A stretch of DNA of 16,368 nucleotides from Pseudomonadota bacterium. Lineage in GTDB: Bacteria > Pseudomonadota > Gammaproteobacteria > Xanthomonadales > Rhodanobacteraceae. The position numbers and the translations under genes are program-made. The notes under the pieces are model-generated. The model saw nothing but the letters and a program-made list of their open reading frames with translations. It was not told the origin of the DNA and made no database searches. Shown here one piece after another: positions 15,101 through 16,368 of the stretch. The first letter of the stretch is position 1. Each line of letters starts with the position of its first letter. The stretch covers positions 1 to 16,368 of the forward strand of contig JAJYDI010000023.1 in NCBI GenBank assembly GCA_021777635.1. Direction: 5' to 3'.

Positions 15101-15574
15101 CAGACCGCGTTGCACGCCGCCGCACGCTTTGCCTTCGGCAGCCGCGACAGCCTGCGCGCGCGCCGGGTATTGGACGCGCTGCTCAAGCGCGGCGCTAATG
15201 CCGACGCCAGCGAAAGCAGCGGACTGACGCCGTTGCTGCTGTTGGTCGGCGCGCACATGCGCCCGGGCGCCGTATGCGATGCGACCCATCTCGGCGCCCT
15301 GCTGCCGCTGCTGCTGGACGCGGGTGCGGCACCGGCGGCAGCCGACCGCCGCGGCGTCAGCGCGCTGCATGCCTGTGCGATGCACGCGCTGCTAGGACCG
15401 GCGCGCGCGCTGCTGCTGCGCGGCGCTCCGCGCGACGTGCTCGACGGCTTCGGCCGCAGTCCCGCCGATGTCGCGCACTTGCTCGGCTACAGTGACCTCG
15501 CACTGGAGTTGTCCACGCGTGTGCTTCCGACGGTCAACCAGACCCTGCGGCGCCCGGCGACGCCTTCGGAGTGA
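12200..15574 (+). CDS. Large membrane-anchored ankyrin-repeat protein
   Basis: A 1124-residue protein of unknown role. Residues 1-220 contain five or six hydrophobic helices (about 18-57, 68-90, 100-130, 164-194 and 199-219). A linker is followed by ankyrin repeats from residue 258 to about 1105. About twenty repeats are recognisable by TPLHxAA-like and LLxxGADxxAxD-like motifs, for example RTPLHGAVLSGD and LLAAGADAQARDAQG. A section at about 590-725 is degenerate. Ankyrin repeats mediate protein-protein contacts, so the protein probably displays a long binding solenoid at the inner membrane; the side is not determined. GAGAG 10 nt before the ATG supports the start, and the family N-terminus fits. 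The gene is divergent from fadL, and its last 41 nt overlap the convergent kef gene. No enzymatic domain is seen. Confidence 0.9.
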   Translation: MPRLHPDRPAPLRAFAGFVPAWLLVALALPSDRPLILLPLLLADALALAAACHALGFGFGRGQWRAWLRSLLVALTALALYAATVFALTAWPLLRLLAAPSLGAALLLATALVMALALLWPLWPVFGLCYLWEDAYADREGGGVTGSPLPRCAAFAYHLARATDLFVGYFVPAALALLTMSFGALALSALGSVLPPELRTAALALYALLLPPVGLLLIDRTHKLMVALPRETTTKALPAADAKPLLTAAEQAPGAREASLLEAARHGEIERALALLEAGADANATPPEDARDRRPALQLAALLTDTRLLRELIARGAAVNRAEGGVSALLAACRDSWDGRAEAVMTLLANGADPRQVDTEGRTPLHGAVLSGDPGVAAMLLDAGAPIDALDRAGNSPLAAACRAGNWSLAAFLLERGARPHPAEGEPALVAAAGIAEDDAGGVRLLLKHRADVNARDRLGRSALMTAALEGHTMIVRALLAAGANSALGDRNGTTALMEAARAGAHPVLMALAETRPEAGARDARGRDALILACQSPRSHADTVRALLALGADPQRTGTDGRSALDHAAGAGRWDLVAVLDPDTPLPASLAGAAEPEPGADTPEHLQDALRFGHWAVVSAFAGRVRDWPPAQRAALYRDLCGPGHDAARRWLLDHGLDAEAALADGVRLFDALLECLPDSAEAIEDLLAAGATPAGAGRLACALARLDGAPQGAALAPALLERGADPFGVDPGGHTPLQLAAATGQLRTLQALLACGCDPNARDPAGRTPLHAALGRPAYAALPLVRALIAAGADPESAASNGETPLGLALALGDPALTRWLRWNSWALPRRPLRAEDLPAAAVSGDLETVQRLLELGFAVDSRDAQGASALLRACGAGQRAVAEHLLAAGADPALAAHGGASCLAAAVSARRETLAELLLAHGASVDQRLPGEATALMLAAALGFPEIVECLLAAGADAQARDAQGQTALHAAARFAFGSRDSLRARRVLDALLKRGANADASESSGLTPLLLLVGAHMRPGAVCDATHLGALLPLLLDAGAAPAAADRRGVSALHACAMHALLGPARALLLRGAPRDVLDGFGRSPADVAHLLGYSDLALELSTRVLPTVNQTLRRPATPSE

Positions 15575-16368
15575 CCGTTTCGCCGGCGTCGCCATCGCTG
15601 GCATCCGCCGCGAACAGCGACTCGAGTTCCTGCAGCGCCTCGCGCGCATTCTGGATCAGCGCCGCCTCGTCGTCGTAGACCAGATACTGCGTGCGCAGCA
15701 TTCCCTCGTCGTGCTCGCGAAAGCGCGCGATGTGGGCATCGACGGTGGCGGCATCCAGGCCCAGCGCGCGCAATACGTCGCGGGTCATCTCCAGGCTGGA
15801 ATGGAAGGTCTCGCGCACCACCGTCGGCACGTTGAGATCCATCAGCCGGTAGGCGTGCTGGCGATTGCGCGCGCGGGCGACGATGCGCAGATGCGGAAAC
15901 AGTCGGCGCACGATGCGCGCGGTGCGGATGTTGGTCTCGGGATCGTCGGTGGCCAGCACGAAGATCTCGGCGCGATCGGCCTGCGCCGCGCGCAGCAGCT
16001 CGGGACGCGAGGGATCACCAAAGAAGATCTGCGTACCGAAGCGGCGCGAAGTCTCCACCTGTTCGATCGAATGCTCCAGCGCCACGAACGGGATGCGGTG
16101 CGCGCGCAGCACGCGCGCCACGATCTGGCCGACGCGACCGAAGCCGGCGATGATCACCCGCGGTGCATCGGCCTCGATGGTGTCGAACGGACGTGCCGGC
16201 GCGCGGTCCAGTCGCCGCGCCAGCCATCCCGCCAGGCCCACCAGCAGCGGCGTCAGGGCCATCGACAGCGTGATCACCAGCACCAGCAGCGACTGCTGCG
16301 AGCGGTCGAGCAGATGGCGGTCGCCGGCGATCTTAACACCACGAAGGCGAACTCGCCACCGCCGGCCA
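15534..16368 (-). CDS. Kef-type (CPA2 family) cation/proton antiporter, C-terminal part; frame broken near the right edge
   Basis: C-terminal part of a glutathione-gated K+/H+ antiporter-like protein; such systems export K+ and acidify the cytoplasm during electrophile stress. Visible are the end of the membrane domain (LLVLVITLSMALTPLLVGL) and a complete KTN/RCK nucleotide-binding domain (RVIIAGFGRVGQIVARVL). FGDPSRPELLRAA, TDDPETN, PHLRIVARARN and RETFHSSLEM follow. This is the KefB/KefC pattern, but the two cannot be separated here. The tail after about EALQELESLF is acidic and low-complexity. The upstream membrane domain lies outside the window. Close to the edge the conserved GGEFAFVV is in a different frame from the rest, so the gene may be a pseudogene or the sequence may have lost a base. 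Its 3' end overlaps the ankyrin gene. Confidence 0.88.
   Translation of the reverse strand, partial: GRRWRVRLRGVKIAGDRHLLDRSQQSLLVLVITLSMALTPLLVGLAGWLARRLDRAPARPFDTIEADAPRVIIAGFGRVGQIVARVLRAHRIPFVALEHSIEQVETSRRFGTQIFFGDPSRPELLRAAQADRAEIFVLATDDPETNIRTARIVRRLFPHLRIVARARNRQHAYRLMDLNVPTVVRETFHSSLEMTRDVLRALGLDAATVDAHIARFREHDEGMLRTQYLVYDDEAALIQNAREALQELESLFAADASDGDAGETVTPKASPGAAGSG
16332..16340 (-). other. Apparent one-base deletion (frameshift) in the kef-like gene
   Basis: Minus-strand reading from 16368 gives AGGGEFAFVV in one frame up to about 16337. The continuation KIAGDRHLLDRSQQ is in another frame from 16334 onward. Restoring one base after GTGTT would give FVV(F/L)KIAGD, matching the usual GGEFAFVVF of Kef proteins. 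A sequencing or assembly error is as likely as a true mutation. Confidence 0.7.

Noticed and set aside
13016..15385. 789-codon open frame antisense to the ankyrin gene
   Set aside because: Mirror of repetitive GC-rich ankyrin codons; composition is implausible and no start signal is seen.
12200..15574. Ankyrin codon repetition as a DNA repeat array or CRISPR-like structure
   Set aside because: The periodicity is at the protein level (about 33 residues) with divergent nucleotides; there are no identical repeats with unique spacers.

Overview
The window looks like chromosomal DNA from a high-GC gammaproteobacterium, most likely of the Xanthomonadales (Rhodanobacter/Dyella/Lysobacter-like). That placement is an inference from strongly GC-biased codons, the DUF2244-coxB-ctaD arrangement, a short PutA, and a large membrane-anchored ankyrin protein beside a Kef-type antiporter. 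No rRNA, tRNA, CRISPR array, transposase or integrase was seen.

Left part (1-5584), housekeeping. A leftward operon encodes a DUF2244 membrane protein, cytochrome c oxidase subunit II (coxB) and the first 246 codons of subunit I (ctaD), which runs off the left edge. Divergent from it is putA, a 1050-residue bifunctional proline dehydrogenase / P5C dehydrogenase without the N-terminal DNA-binding domain.

Middle part (about 5586-10465), an accessory metal-resistance block. It begins with a frameshifted, doubly truncated remnant of a type II secretion ATPase gene (gspE). Next comes a rightward arsenic operon, arsC-acr3-arsC-arsR: two different thioredoxin-type arsenate reductases flank an Acr3 arsenite efflux pump, and the repressor gene is last. 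After a 387-bp stretch with no convincing gene comes a leftward mercury cluster, merT-merP plus a 71-residue protein with 11 cysteines (GDCCVxC family). A textbook MerR-type operator-promoter drives it from the intergenic region shared with the divergent merR. No merA (mercuric reductase) is present, so uptake and binding proteins occur without the detoxifying enzyme inside this window. A strong bidirectional terminator closes the block.

Right part (10531-16368). fadL encodes an outer-membrane long-chain fatty acid transporter and is leftward. Divergent from it is a 1124-residue protein with a hydrophobic N-terminal membrane domain followed by roughly twenty ankyrin repeats. Its stop overlaps by 41 bp the convergent 3' end of a Kef-type (CPA2) cation/proton antiporter gene, which enters from the right edge and shows an apparent one-base frameshift near that edge.

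The most noteworthy items are the merA-less mer cluster with the cysteine-rich GDCCVxC protein, the two-reductase ars operon with arsR last, the gspE relic at the block's left junction, and the kef frameshift.
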